Positions 8,645 to 17,818 of a stretch of DNA of 64,000 nt are shown here, piece after piece. The translations under genes and the position numbers were made by a program. The stretch comes from Streptomyces violaceusniger (GTDB lineage: Bacteria; Actinomycetota; Actinomycetes; Streptomycetales; Streptomycetaceae). Numbering within the stretch: the first letter of the stretch is position 1; the number at the start of each line of letters is the position of its first letter. The stretch is from contig BJHW01000001.1 of NCBI GenBank assembly GCA_005405945.1, forward strand, positions 8,122,001 to 8,186,000. Reading direction: 5' to 3'. The notes under the pieces were generated by a model. That model did not search any database, was not told where the DNA came from, and saw nothing but the letters and a program-made list of their open reading frames with translations.

Positions 8645-10810
8645 CTACCCCTGCACGGCCAGGACCAGCGGAAACACCCCCGCCGCCCCGGACCGGCGGA
8701 GCAGCCGGGAGGCGACCGCCAAGGTCCAGCCGGTGTCCGCCAGGTCGTCCACCAGCAGCACCGGCCCACCCGCCTCGGCGAGGGCCGCCGCCAGCGGCGG
8801 CGGCACGGTCAGCGCGCCGTGCAGCGCCCGCAGCCGCTGGGCGCTGTTGGTGCGCGGCACCCGGGTGTCGATCTCGCCGTCGTGGTACGCGACGCTCCCG
8901 AGCAGGGGCAACCGGCCGACGGTGGCGATCCGTTCGCCGAGTGACCCGATCAGCTGCGGGCGGGTGCGGGAGGCGATCGTGACCACACCCACCGGGCGGT
9001 CCGGGGCATCCGGCGCGCCCGAGGCCCAGCCGCCGGGGCCCTTGGCCCAGTCGGCGAGCACAGTCACCACCGCACCGGCCACATCGTCGGGCACCGGGGC
9101 GTCCGGGCTCTGCGGCGCGAGCAGCGGCCGCAGCCGGTTTCCCCACCCGATGTCGGACAGACGGCCCAGGGCCCGGCCCGGAGCGGCCTGCTCATCCGCC
9201 GGAATGCGGCCCTTGAGGTCGACGCCCACCGCGGGCAGCCCGGTCGGCCACATACGGCGCGGCTCCACTTCGACACCGGGCCGCCCCAGCTCACCGCGCG
9301 CCGCGTCCAGCGAGGCGGCGGACACCTCGGTGGTGAACCGCACCCCCGCGCAGTTGTCACAGCGGCCACAGGGCGCCGCCTTCTCGTCGTCCAGTTGCCG
9401 GCGCAGGAACTCCATCCGGCAGTCGGCCGTCGTGGCGTACTCCCGCATGGCCTGCTGCTCGGTCTCCCGCTGGCGCGCCACCCACGCATACCGCTCCGCG
9501 TCATACGCCCAGGGCTGCCCGGTGGCGGTCCAGCCGCCGCGCACCCGCCGCACCGCGCCGTCCACGTCGAGCACTTTGAGCATGATCTCCAGACGTGACC
9601 GTCGCAGCTCGACCTGGGGCTCGAGCGCGGGCAGCGACACCGGCCGGTCCGACGCCGCGAGCACGTCGAGCGTGCGGCGCACCTGCTCCTCGGGTGGGAA
9701 GGCGAGCGAGGCGAAATACCGCCAGATCGCCTCGTCCTCGCGGCCGGGCAGGAGCAGCACCTCGGCGTGCTCCACACCGCGCCCGGCGCGCCCGACCTGC
9801 TGGTAGTAGGCGATGGGGGAGGACGGCGAACCGAGGTGCACCACGAAGCCGAGGTCCGGCTTGTCGAAGCCCATGCCCAGCGCTGAGGTGGCGACCAGCG
9901 CCTTGACCCGGTTGGCCAGCAGGTCCTCCTCGGCCTGCTGGCGATCCGCGTTCTCCGTCTTGCCGGTGTAGGAGGCGACGGTGTGGCCCCGCTGCCGCAG
10001 GAACGCGGTCACCTCCTCGGCCGCGGCCACGGTGAGGGTGTAGATGATCCCCGAGCCCGGCAGCTCATCGAGGTGGTCGGCGAGCCAGGCGAGCCGATGC
10101 GCGGCGTCAGGCAGCGGCAGCACGCCCAGCCGCAGGCTCTCCCGGTCCAGCGGGCCGCGCAGCACCAACGCCCGCCCGGTTCCTTCGCCCGTGCCCAGCT
10201 GCTCGGCCACATCGGCGGTGACCCGCGCGTTCGCGGTCGCGGTCGTGGCGAGCACGGGCACGCCCTGGGGCAGATCGGCGAGCATGGTGCGCAGCCTGCG
10301 GTAGTCGGGCCGGAAGTCATGGCCCCAGTCGGAGATGCAGTGTGCCTCGTCGACGACCAGCAGGCCGGTGGCGGCGGCCAGCTGGGGCAGCACCTGGTCG
10401 CGGAAGTCAGGATTGTTGAGCCGCTCCGGGCTCACCAGCAGCACATCCACCTCACCCGCGGCCACCTCCGCCTGGATGGTGTCCCACTCCTCGGTGTTCG
10501 CGGAGTTGATCGTGCGGGCGCGGATACCGGCGCGCGCGGCGGCATCGACCTGGTTGCGCATCAGCGCGAGCAGCGGGGAGACGATCACGGTGGGACCGCT
10601 GCCGCGCTCGCGCAGCAACGCGGTGGCGACGAAATACACCGCCGACTTTCCCCAGCCGGTGCGCTGCACGACCAGCGCCCGGCGGCGCTCGGCGACGAGC
10701 GCCTCGATCGCCCGCCATTGATCCTCCCGGAGCCGGGCGGAGTCGGTGGGGTCCCCGACGAGGCGGGCCAGGACGCGGTCGGCCGAGAGGCGCAGGTCTT
10801 CGTCGCTCAT
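8645..10810 (-). CDS. recQ: RecQ-family ATP-dependent DNA helicase with C-terminal phosphoribosyltransferase-like domain
   Basis: 721 residues. A superfamily 2 helicase core: Walker A TGWGKSA (about 51-57), the DEAH box in VVDEAHCISDWGHDFRPDYR (about 150-168), ATTATAN, and the second RecA lobe with SALGMGFDKPD and QQVGRAGRG. A zinc-binding CGRCDNC lies near residue 480. Instead of an HRDC domain, the last 150 or so residues read as a PRTase fold, with the PRPP-loop-like VLLVDDLADTGWT near 680. Such fusions are known in actinobacteria; the tail's role is not. It probably unwinds recombination or replication intermediates. ATG 10810 was preferred to 10822 because GGGGGC precedes it closely. Confidence 0.93.
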   Translation of the reverse strand: MSDEDLRLSADRVLARLVGDPTDSARLREDQWRAIEALVAERRRALVVQRTGWGKSAVYFVATALLRERGSGPTVIVSPLLALMRNQVDAAARAGIRARTINSANTEEWDTIQAEVAAGEVDVLLVSPERLNNPDFRDQVLPQLAAATGLLVVDEAHCISDWGHDFRPDYRRLRTMLADLPQGVPVLATTATANARVTADVAEQLGTGEGTGRALVLRGPLDRESLRLGVLPLPDAAHRLAWLADHLDELPGSGIIYTLTVAAAEEVTAFLRQRGHTVASYTGKTENADRQQAEEDLLANRVKALVATSALGMGFDKPDLGFVVHLGSPSSPIAYYQQVGRAGRGVEHAEVLLLPGREDEAIWRYFASLAFPPEEQVRRTLDVLAASDRPVSLPALEPQVELRRSRLEIMLKVLDVDGAVRRVRGGWTATGQPWAYDAERYAWVARQRETEQQAMREYATTADCRMEFLRRQLDDEKAAPCGRCDNCAGVRFTTEVSAASLDAARGELGRPGVEVEPRRMWPTGLPAVGVDLKGRIPADEQAAPGRALGRLSDIGWGNRLRPLLAPQSPDAPVPDDVAGAVVTVLADWAKGPGGWASGAPDAPDRPVGVVTIASRTRPQLIGSLGERIATVGRLPLLGSVAYHDGEIDTRVPRTNSAQRLRALHGALTVPPPLAAALAEAGGPVLLVDDLADTGWTLAVASRLLRRSGAAGVFPLVLAVQG

Positions 10811-10859
10811 GCCCCCATGCAACCCGATCCCGCCGACATCGCGCCAACGCCCCGGACAG

Positions 10860-10883
10860 CCTGTGGATAACGTTATCCACAGG
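10860..10883. promoter_or_regulatory. Perfect 24-bp palindrome of two head-to-head DnaA boxes
   Basis: Arms TGTGGATAA and TTATCCACA (the E. coli consensus DnaA box) meet at a central CG and are extended by CC/GG to a perfect 24-bp palindrome. It lies in the divergent intergenic space between recQ (starting 10810) and the DUF4192 gene (starting 10921), where it could control both. What binds it is not shown by the sequence. Confidence 0.75.
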
Positions 10884-10920
10884 GGTGGCGGGGTCGGCGG
10901 GGCTGAGGGACCGTCGGGCC

Positions 10921-12432
10921 ATGACTCGACACAACGAAGCGGCCGGTCTGCCCGGCGAAGAGCAGGTCACCCTCCGCAGCCCGGCCGAGCTCGCCGATGC
11001 CCTGCCGTATGTCCTGGGCTTCCAGCCGGACGACAGCATCGTGATGATCGCGCTGCACGGCGCCCGCGGCCGGTTCGGCGGCAGGCTCAGGCTCGGCATT
11101 CCCCGGGTCCCGGAGGAGTGGCCCGAGGTCTGCGATCAGCTCGCCGAATGCCTGATCAGCGGCAGCGAGCGGCGTGGCGTGCGGCCGGACGGGGTCGTTC
11201 TGTTCCTGTGCCAGGAGCCGGCCGAGGGCGAGTCCGCGCAGGAGGCGATGGAGCGGCTGCGGCCCCTCGCCCAACGGCTGCGCATCGCGTGCGGCGGGTT
11301 GGAGGTGCCGGTGTTCGAGGCGCTGTGCATCTCCGGCGGCCGGTTCTGGTCGTATGTCTGCCCCGACCGGCGCTGCTGTCCGCCGGAGGGCGTTCCGCTC
11401 GCCCTGCCGGGAACCTCGGTCATGGCCGCGGCGGCCACGTTCGCGGGGGTCCAGGTGCGTGGCTCGCTGCGCGAGATGGAGGCCAGGCTCGCCCCGCTCG
11501 GCGGACCCCGGGCGGATGGGCAGGAGCGGGCGCTGGACGCGGCCGGGGCCGAGCTCGTGCCGAGGATTCTCGACGGCGCCGGCTCCGCGACGGTGTGTGC
11601 GCAAACCCTCGGTCTGGTGGGCCGGATGCTGGACACGTTCCAGGCAGCGCCGCCGATGGCCGACGCCTGCGCGGCCGATCTCCGCGATGACGGTCTGCTC
11701 GACGACCAGGAGGCGGCGGCCATGATCATCGGGCTGCAGGACCGGCGGACCCGGGACCGGGTGGCCGGGTGGATGGAGGAAGTGGACGCCGACGCGGCGC
11801 TGCGGCTGTGGCGCGCGCTGGCCCGCCGCTGCGTCGGCTCCTACGGTGAGCATGCGGCGGCGCCGCTCACCCTGGCGGGGTGGGTCGCCTGGTCGGCAGG
11901 TGATGAGCTCATGGCACGGGTGGCGCTCGGGCGTGCCCTGCGGGTCGATCCCGACTACCTCTTCGCGAGGCTGCTGCACCAGGCGTGCAATGAGGGGGTC
12001 CATCCGAAGCTGCTGCGTCAATGCCTGCGCCGGGAGGACTCTGACCGCTCCGACCCGGCCGACCGTGCCGACCGTGCTGTGCACGCCGCCGTGCACGCGG
12101 AGCTGGAGCGGCTCGGCGACGTGGCGGCCACCGAGCCGCGGGGGATGGCTGGAGCCCCGGTCGAAACGGCCATGGAAACGGCCGGACCGGTCGAGTCGGC
12201 TGAGCCCGCCGAGTCGGCCGCCCGCGCGGAATCGGAGCAGTCGGAGGAATCGGGGGAGGCGGAAGGCCAGAGGGAGCGGCAGTCGGCGAAGGAGCGGCCG
12301 AGCGGGGCGATGGGCCCGGGCGGCAGGAGCGCGTCGGCAGGGGTGAGCGCCCCGGGTGGCAAGCGCCGCCCGGAAGGGCGGCCGCGCACCCGGCGCCGCA
12401 CCGGCGGCCGGGGAACGCGCAGCCGCCGCTGA
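10921..12432 (+). CDS. DUF4192 domain-containing protein
   Basis: 503 residues. The N-terminal two thirds matches the actinobacterial DUF4192 family: LRSPAELADALPYVLGFQPDDSIV opening, then RFWSYVCPDRRCCPPEG with paired Cys, and ALLARRC-type helices. The function is unknown. From about residue 410 the protein becomes Glu/Ala/Ser-rich and then strongly basic (RRPEGRPRTRRRTGGRG), likely a disordered, possibly nucleic-acid-binding tail. It is divergent from recQ with the DnaA-box palindrome between them. No signal peptide is visible. Confidence 0.9.
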   Translation: MTRHNEAAGLPGEEQVTLRSPAELADALPYVLGFQPDDSIVMIALHGARGRFGGRLRLGIPRVPEEWPEVCDQLAECLISGSERRGVRPDGVVLFLCQEPAEGESAQEAMERLRPLAQRLRIACGGLEVPVFEALCISGGRFWSYVCPDRRCCPPEGVPLALPGTSVMAAAATFAGVQVRGSLREMEARLAPLGGPRADGQERALDAAGAELVPRILDGAGSATVCAQTLGLVGRMLDTFQAAPPMADACAADLRDDGLLDDQEAAAMIIGLQDRRTRDRVAGWMEEVDADAALRLWRALARRCVGSYGEHAAAPLTLAGWVAWSAGDELMARVALGRALRVDPDYLFARLLHQACNEGVHPKLLRQCLRREDSDRSDPADRADRAVHAAVHAELERLGDVAATEPRGMAGAPVETAMETAGPVESAEPAESAARAESEQSEESGEAEGQRERQSAKERPSGAMGPGGRSASAGVSAPGGKRRPEGRPRTRRRTGGRGTRSRR

Positions 12433-13132
12433 CCTGGCCAGGCTGGGGGAGCCCTTGGGCGGGGGCAGGGGCGGCCGGCGGGTTGCCCTCGGAGATCCCG
12501 ATCCGCTGGACGGCTCGGGCTGAAGACACGCGGCCCGGGAGCAGCCGACGGGCGGCAGTCGGGTGGGCCGAGGTCCGGTGGCCAGGGGCGGACGGTGGCG
12601 GCGAGGCAGGTCTGCCGAGGCGCGGCCGTCGCGGGCGGACAGTGGACGGTCGGCGAGTGGCTCCCCCATTCGGGAGCCCGATCTGCTGGACGAGTTCGGC
12701 GGCTGAGCCACCGGCGGTCACGGTCGGCGGGTGGGCCGAGGCCTGGTGGCCAGAGGCAGACAGCGAACGGCTGGCGGGGGCCCTCCAGCTCGGGGATGCC
12801 GATCCACTGGAGGCTCGGCGACCGAGGCACGGCGGCCTGGGGCGGCAGGCGGGCGGCAGGAGGGTGTGCTGAAGCCCGGCGGCCGGGGAGCCAAGGGGCA
12901 GGGGGCCAGGGGAAGGCAAGGAGGTGGGTTGAGGCGCGGGGGTGGAGTGGTCGGTGGGCGGCAAGCTGGGTGGGCCGAGGTGCGGCGGGCCGGGGACACG
13001 GCGCGGGTCGGGGATGTGGCGGCCCGGGAGGGCGGCGCGGGTCGGGGGATTCCGAAGGGAGTGTGGGAATCGTGCAGGCGAGCGCTTGAGAGAGCGATTT
13101 CACGAACGTCGGTGATCATGCTCAAGAGCCTG
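12433..13132. repeat. Gene-free GC-rich region with diverged repeats
   Basis: About 700 bases between the DUF4192 gene and the NrtR promoter. The open frames here change family with every strand and match nothing I know. Instead there are diverged repeated segments: CGATCYRCTGGA at 12499, 12679 and 12800, and GTGGGCCGAGG followed by a GGTGGCCAG-like block at 12562, 12731 and 12969. The order of the two motifs is preserved in each copy. It looks like a decayed tandem duplication of 120-180 bp units. I see no tRNA, IS ends or credible gene. Confidence 0.6.
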
Positions 13133-13158
13133 ATTATCGTCAGGCAGACGACTATGAT
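13130..13158 (+). promoter_or_regulatory. Leaderless promoter and imperfect inverted repeat before nrtR
   Basis: CTGATT, 17 bases, TATGAT (13153-13158), then 6 bases to the ATG at 13165, so transcription would begin at or beside the start codon. The same segment carries an imperfect palindrome, ATTATCGTC (13133-13141) and GACGACTAT (13147-13155), 7 of 9 pairs matching. It overlaps the promoter, as expected of an autoregulatory operator for the NrtR-type protein encoded next. Confidence 0.55.
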
Positions 13159-13164
13159 CGCGTC

Positions 13165-13926
13165 ATGCCCTACGACCCGTCGGCTTTCCCGGCATTCGCC
13201 GTCACCGTTGATCTGGTCGTGCTCACCGTGCGGCGGCATTCGCTGTGTGCGCTGGCCGTACGCCGCGGCGAGCCGCCCTTCAAGGGGCGGTGGGCGCTGC
13301 CCGGCGGTTTCGTGCGGCCCGATGAGGACATCGCTGTCGCCGCTGCCAGGGAGTTGGCCGAGGAGACCGGGCTACTCGCGCATGACCCCACGCTTCCGGT
13401 CCCGCCGAACGCGGCCCATCTCGAGCAGCTCGCCACCTACGGCGATCCGAAGCGAGACCCCCGGATGCGCGTGGTCAGCGTGGCGCATCTCGCGCTGGCG
13501 CCCGATCTGCCCGCGCCCCGTGCCGGGGGCGACGCGCACAGTGTGCGCTGGGCGCCGGTCGAGTCGCTGCTCGACCAGGACGGGGCCTTCGGGCGCGACA
13601 GCGATCTGGCCGCCCCGCTCGCCTTCGACCATGCCCGCATCCTCGCGGACGGGGTCGAGCGCGCCCGCTCCAAGATCGAGTACTCCTCGTTGGCCACCGC
13701 CTTCTGCCCGCAGGAGTTCACGGTCGGCGAGCTGCGCCGGGTGTACGAGGCGGTGTGGGGCGTGGCCCTGGATCCGCGCAACTTCCATCGCAAGGTCACT
13801 GGCACCCCGGGATTCCTGGTGCCCACCGGCGGTACGACGACCCGTCAGGGTGGCCGTCCCGCCCAGCTGTTCCGGGCTGGTGGGGCGACGCTGCTCAATC
13901 CGCCCATGCTTCGTCCCGAGGTGTGA
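13165..13926 (+). CDS. nrtR: NrtR-type Nudix-domain transcriptional regulator
   Basis: 253 residues. An N-terminal Nudix domain (GGFVRPDE followed by REL and EETG, about 48-70; the full hydrolase signature is intact) is joined to a C-terminal winged-helix domain (QEFTVGELRRVYEAVWG, then DPRNFHRKV) characteristic of NrtR. Family members sense ADP-ribose or related nucleotides and repress NAD biosynthesis genes. No NAD gene is adjacent here, so the target must be distant if it is a classical NrtR. The catalytic Nudix residues are kept, whereas many NrtRs have lost them, so hydrolase activity remains possible. The ATG is placed 7 bases from a -10 box, suggesting a leaderless mRNA. Confidence 0.85.
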   Translation: MPYDPSAFPAFAVTVDLVVLTVRRHSLCALAVRRGEPPFKGRWALPGGFVRPDEDIAVAAARELAEETGLLAHDPTLPVPPNAAHLEQLATYGDPKRDPRMRVVSVAHLALAPDLPAPRAGGDAHSVRWAPVESLLDQDGAFGRDSDLAAPLAFDHARILADGVERARSKIEYSSLATAFCPQEFTVGELRRVYEAVWGVALDPRNFHRKVTGTPGFLVPTGGTTTRQGGRPAQLFRAGGATLLNPPMLRPEV

Positions 13927-14055
13927 CGGGCATGACACGACGACTCCCCGGGGGTGCTATGTCCTGAAGAAATAGGACATAGCGGGTTAACGTTCTCCGG
14001 TACGCCACCAGTCCCCACGTGCCATCGAGCGGTTCCATGCCCCGCGGGAGAAGCC

Positions 14056-16241
14056 ATGATCCAGGCCACCGGACTGACCAGCACCCCCGCCGCAACCATC
14101 CGCCCGTTGTCGATGACCTCACCTTCGAGGCCCCGGCGGGCCGGGTCACCGCACTGCTCGGCGGCCCCGGCGCGGGCAAGACCACCGCGCTGCGGCTTCT
14201 GCTGCAGCTCGACCGGGGCCATGGCTCCGCCTTCTTCCGGGGCCGCCCCCTGCACCGCATCCGGCGCCCGGCTCATGAGATCGGCGTTCTCCTCGAGGAC
14301 GTCCCCGGTCACCCGGGCCGCACCGTGCGGGGGCATCTGAGGATGCTCGGTGCCGCGGCCGGGGTGCCCGCCGCACGCGCCGACGTCGTGCTCGATGTGG
14401 TCGGCCTCACCGATCTGGCGGACGAGCGTCTCGGTGATCTGTCCACCGGGGCGGAGCGTCGTCTCGGGATCGCCACCGCGCTGCTCGGGGACCCGCACAC
14501 ACTGATCCTCGACGAGCCCGCACGGGGCCTGTCGGCCCGGGAGACCACCTGGTTGTACGGGCTGCTCCGCCAATTCGCCGCTCAGGGCGGCGCCGTCCTC
14601 GTCGCCACCGAGGACGCCGAGGGTGTGATCCGCCTCGCGGACCAGGTGCTCACCCTGGAATCGGGGCGGCTGGTGGCCGATCAACCGGTGGACGAGTTCG
14701 CTCGCACCCGGCTGCGCCCCCGCGTCGTCGTCCATTCGCCGCTCGTCGGTCGCCTCGCCGCCGTCCTGGAGGAGGAGGTCGAGGCCGCCCGGCAGTTGGC
14801 CGAGGCCCAGGCGGCGGAGGAGGCCCGGGTGGCGGCCGAGCTCGCGGCCAAGGCCGAGGCTGCCCAGGCCGCCGACGCCGCCCAGCCCGACGTGGCCGGC
14901 GGGGGTGGCGACGTCGTCAAGGCCGAGAGCGCCGGGCCCAAGGTCAGGAAGAGGGCGATCTGGCGCAAGGTCAGGAAGGCCCAGTTCGCCACCCGGGGCT
15001 CCGCCGGGGTAGAGGCGAAGAAGGCCACCGCGGAAGCCGCGGCCAGCGACAAGACGGCCAACGACAAGACGGCCAGCGACAAGGCGAACGAGGCAGACAC
15101 GGCAAACCCAGCGGACAAGGCCGTCCCCACCTCCATCCCCGCCCCCGCTGCCGACGCGGCCGGCGCCGAAGCGGTCCATGCGCGGACCGGGGTCGGCCTC
15201 GGCGCCGGGATCGGAGCCGGGACCGAGGCCGAGGAGGAGCCGGTCGCCGCGCCCGCCGACCCGTTCTCCGTGGTGCGGGACGACGAGACCCACATCTCCG
15301 TCTACGGTCTGTCCCCCGCATCGGTCGGGGAGACCGCCTACCGCCACGGCATCGTGGTCCACCGGCTGGTCGAGGAGACCGCCGATCTGGGCCCGGGGAC
15401 TCCCGCGGCCGCCCGCGCCCGCGACCCCCAGGCGCCCCCGCTGCGGCTGCTCCCCAAGCTCCGCTTTCCCGGCCCCGCCTGGCCGATGCGCTACGAGGTG
15501 CGCCGCGCCACCGGCGTAAGGACCGGCTGGCTGATCGGTGTCGCCTCCATCGTGGCCTCCCTCCTCGCCTCCGTGCTGCTCGCCCGCGCCGGTGATGCCG
15601 GGGAGCTGCACCGGCTCACCGGCTGGCCCGCCGACCTCCCGCTGCCTCCCGTCGCCATCGCGGCCGGTCTCCTGGGCGCCCTCGCCTTCGGCGACGAGTT
15701 CCGCTTTCCGGCACTGGCGGCGACCCGGGACGCCGTGCCCCGCCGACTCGGGCTGCTGGCCGCCAAATTCGCGGTCTGCGCGGCCGGTGCCGTCCTGCTG
15801 TCGCTCGGCGTCATCGTGCTCGACAGTGCGGCGCTCCTGCTGCTCGTGGGCGGCAACGCGGTGCCGCTGCCGGGCGACTGGCCCGCGCTGGTGGTCGGCG
15901 TCTTCGGCCTGACCATCGGCTCGTCGTGGGCTGGGCTGCTCGCCGCCGGAGTCTTCCGTTCCACCGCCCTCGGGCTGGCCACCCTGCTCGCCGTGCCGAT
16001 CCTCGCGGTGCCCGTCGTCCAGCGCGCGGCGCAGGATCCGTCGCTGCGTTCGCTGGTGATGCTGCCGCACCGGCTGCGCGCGGCGACGCTGGACCGGTCG
16101 CCCTCGATGATCGACCGAGGGCTGGCGGTCGCGCTGCGGCTCGCGTCCCAACCGGTCGGACAGGCGCTGATGTTGTCGGTGGCCGTCCTGCTGTGCGCCT
16201 ATGCCCTCACCGGTCTGCGCGGCAAGAGCACCCGCCAGTAG
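14056..16241 (+). CDS. ABC transporter ATPase fused to membrane domain through a long linker, frameshifted
   Basis: About 728 residues after repair. ATG 14056 gives MIQATGLTSTP; the frame then breaks in the C run at 14084-14088 and continues in another frame. An ATPase domain follows: Walker A GGPGAGKTT, a degenerate signature LSTGAERRLGI, and Walker B LILDEPARGL. Next comes a roughly 200-residue Ala/Glu/Lys-rich, probably coiled or disordered linker with repeated SDKT/NDKT units, and then a C-terminal membrane part with about six hydrophobic segments (from GWLIGVASIVASLL to SVAVLLCAYALTGL). ATPase-permease order in one chain suggests an exporter half; the substrate is unknown. It is located just upstream of whiH, as I recall from S. 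coelicolor. Confidence 0.83.
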
Positions 16242-16418
16242 CACCCGCACCGCGCCGGGCGCCCTCGCCCGCGAGCCAGTGGATCAGGCCCGAAGCGGAT
16301 TCGCACAGCCATCGCGCGAACTGCTCGCAACTCCCCGAAGGTGCTTCTTTCTGTCCGATTGAGCGTCAATTATGAGGTAATGGGCGATCACCCTTTCGTG
16401 TGCTTTTCACCAAAGACC

Positions 16419-16446
16419 TCAAGGGCTTCCGAGGCGTCGCCGACAA
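16419..16446 (+). promoter_or_regulatory. WhiG (sigma-28-type) promoter candidate for whiH
   Basis: TCAA at 16419-16422, a 16-base spacer, and GCCGACAA at 16439-16446. This is close to the sigma-WhiG/sigma-D consensus TAAA-N15/16-GCCGATAA. whiH of S. coelicolor is known to depend on WhiG. The predicted start of transcription lies at about 16453, practically at the GTG start codon, so the mRNA may be leaderless. Confidence 0.7.
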
Positions 16447-16453
16447 AGGATGC

Positions 16454-17352
16454 GTGAGTACCCTTGCGCACACCACGATGACCGCGGCTCGCCCCGCCGA
16501 CTCCGGCCTGGCCGGTTCGGGCGAGCTTGACCGCTACTCCTACGCCGAAGCCCCCGGCGCCGACCGCGGCAGCGCCCCCTCCTCCTGGGACGGTGCCGAG
16601 GCGGAGATCGGCCGGGTGGGCCGACGCGCGGCCGGCAACCGGGGCCGCGGACTGCACGGCCAACTCGTTCAGCAGCTGGGCCAGATGATCGTCTCCGGTG
16701 ACCTGGGCGCGGACCGTCCGCTCGTCCCCGAGGAGATCGGTCAGCGCTTCGAGGTCTCCCGCACCGTCGTACGGGAATCGCTGCGCGTCCTCGAGGCCAA
16801 GGGCCTGGTCAGCGCCCGCCCAATGTGGGTACCCGGGTCCGCCCGGTCAGCGACTGGAACCTGCTCGATCCGGACATCATCGAGTGGCGGGCCTTCGGTC
16901 CGCAGCGCGACGACCAGCGCCGTGAGCTGTGCGAGCTGCGCTGGACCATCGAACCGCTGGCCGCCCGTCTCGCCGCCGGGCACGGCCGCGAGGAGGTGCA
17001 GCAGCGGCTCGGCGACATGGTCGAGATCATGAGCCATGCGCTGGCACAGGGTGACGCACTCACCTTCTGCCGCGCCGACGCCGAGTTCCACGGTCTGCTG
17101 CTCCAGGTCGGTGGCAATCGGATGCTGGAGCACCTGGCGGGCATCGTCGCCGCCGCGCTCCACGTCTCCGGGGCCCCGGTCACCGGCTGCGACCGCCTCA
17201 GCGAGGCGGGGGTCGCCCACCACCGCAGGATCGTCGAGGCGATCGGCGAGGGCGACGCCGCGGCGGCCGAGGCGGCGATGCGCCAGCTGCTGACCGTCCA
17301 CCCGGATCTCGATCACGCCGAGGTCGGGGTGCCCGCGCCGCGCGAGCACTGA
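16454..17352 (+). CDS. whiH: Sporulation regulator WhiH (GntR/FadR family), frameshifted
   Basis: About 299 residues after repair, near the 295 I recall for S. coelicolor WhiH. A winged-helix GntR domain (LHGQLVQQLGQMIVSGDLG, FEVSRTVVRESLRVLEAKGLV) is followed by an FadR-type helical effector domain (ELRWTIEPLAARLAAGH, DAEFHGLLLQVGGN). WhiH acts in aerial hyphae before sporulation septation and represses itself. The frame breaks in the C run at 16819-16821 (SARP then NVGTRVRPV); one added C restores it. Identity rests on the family, the WhiG-like promoter and its place directly upstream of hrdB. GTG 16454 is preceded by AAGGA. Confidence 0.9.
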
Positions 17353-17630
17353 TCCGCGGCGCGTCCGGTTGCCCGGACCGCCGGGCGTCCGGAGCGTGCG
17401 GCGTACGACGTACGGCAAGGCGGTGTCAGTAGGCGGCGAGTTCCGCCCGATGGATGCCGTACGGCGTACGAGAGGGCGTCGCCGGATCCCGCGCCGCGGG
17501 TTCGGCGGCGCGGCGCGATCTGATCGATCGGCGCCGATGACTCCCATCGGTGCGCGACTGGGAGTTTTCTGTCCCGTTGGATGGGCATTAAGACCGTTAT
17601 GGGGTGTGACTCGGGCCACGAGTATTGGGC
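17353..17630. other. Intergenic region between whiH and the hrdB promoter
   Basis: No gene is supported. It contains short palindromic stretches rich in CGTACG and GGCGCC, for example around 17398-17415 and 17525-17545, but no clear T-tailed terminator. It may hold further upstream hrdB promoters that I cannot identify. Confidence 0.5.
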
Positions 17631-17657
17631 GTAACGCTCTTTGGGGCAGCGCGATGA
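17631..17657 (+). promoter_or_regulatory. ECF-type promoter candidate upstream of hrdB
   Basis: GTAAC at 17631-17635, a 16-base spacer, and CGATGA at 17652-17657, an ECF-like arrangement about 160 bases before the hrdB start. hrdB in streptomycetes is known to be transcribed by an ECF sigma factor (ShbA); assigning this exact box to ShbA is my inference. Confidence 0.45.
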
Positions 17658-17818
17658 TTAAAGAGGTGGCAGCCGCGGAGGGAATACGGATGTCGCTCAT
17701 AACGCTGTACCCCTCCGCACTCCGCCCGCGCCGTCGGTTCATCCCTGCCGGCGGTCGTCGGCTCCGGTCCCCGGTGGACTGAGCCGGAAGCCGTTTCCAA
17801 CGTTCCGAGAGGTTGTTC

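Noticed and set aside
12731..13975. 414-codon plus-strand frame covering the repeat region and nrtR
   Set aside because: It overlaps nrtR in another frame and starts in the repeat tract; composition is Arg/Pro-rich as expected of a shifted frame.
13845..16250. 801-codon open frame on the minus strand opposite the ABC transporter gene
   Set aside because: It is a mirror of the high-GC third-position bias; the plus strand holds recognisable ATPase motifs and the mirror shows no family resemblance.
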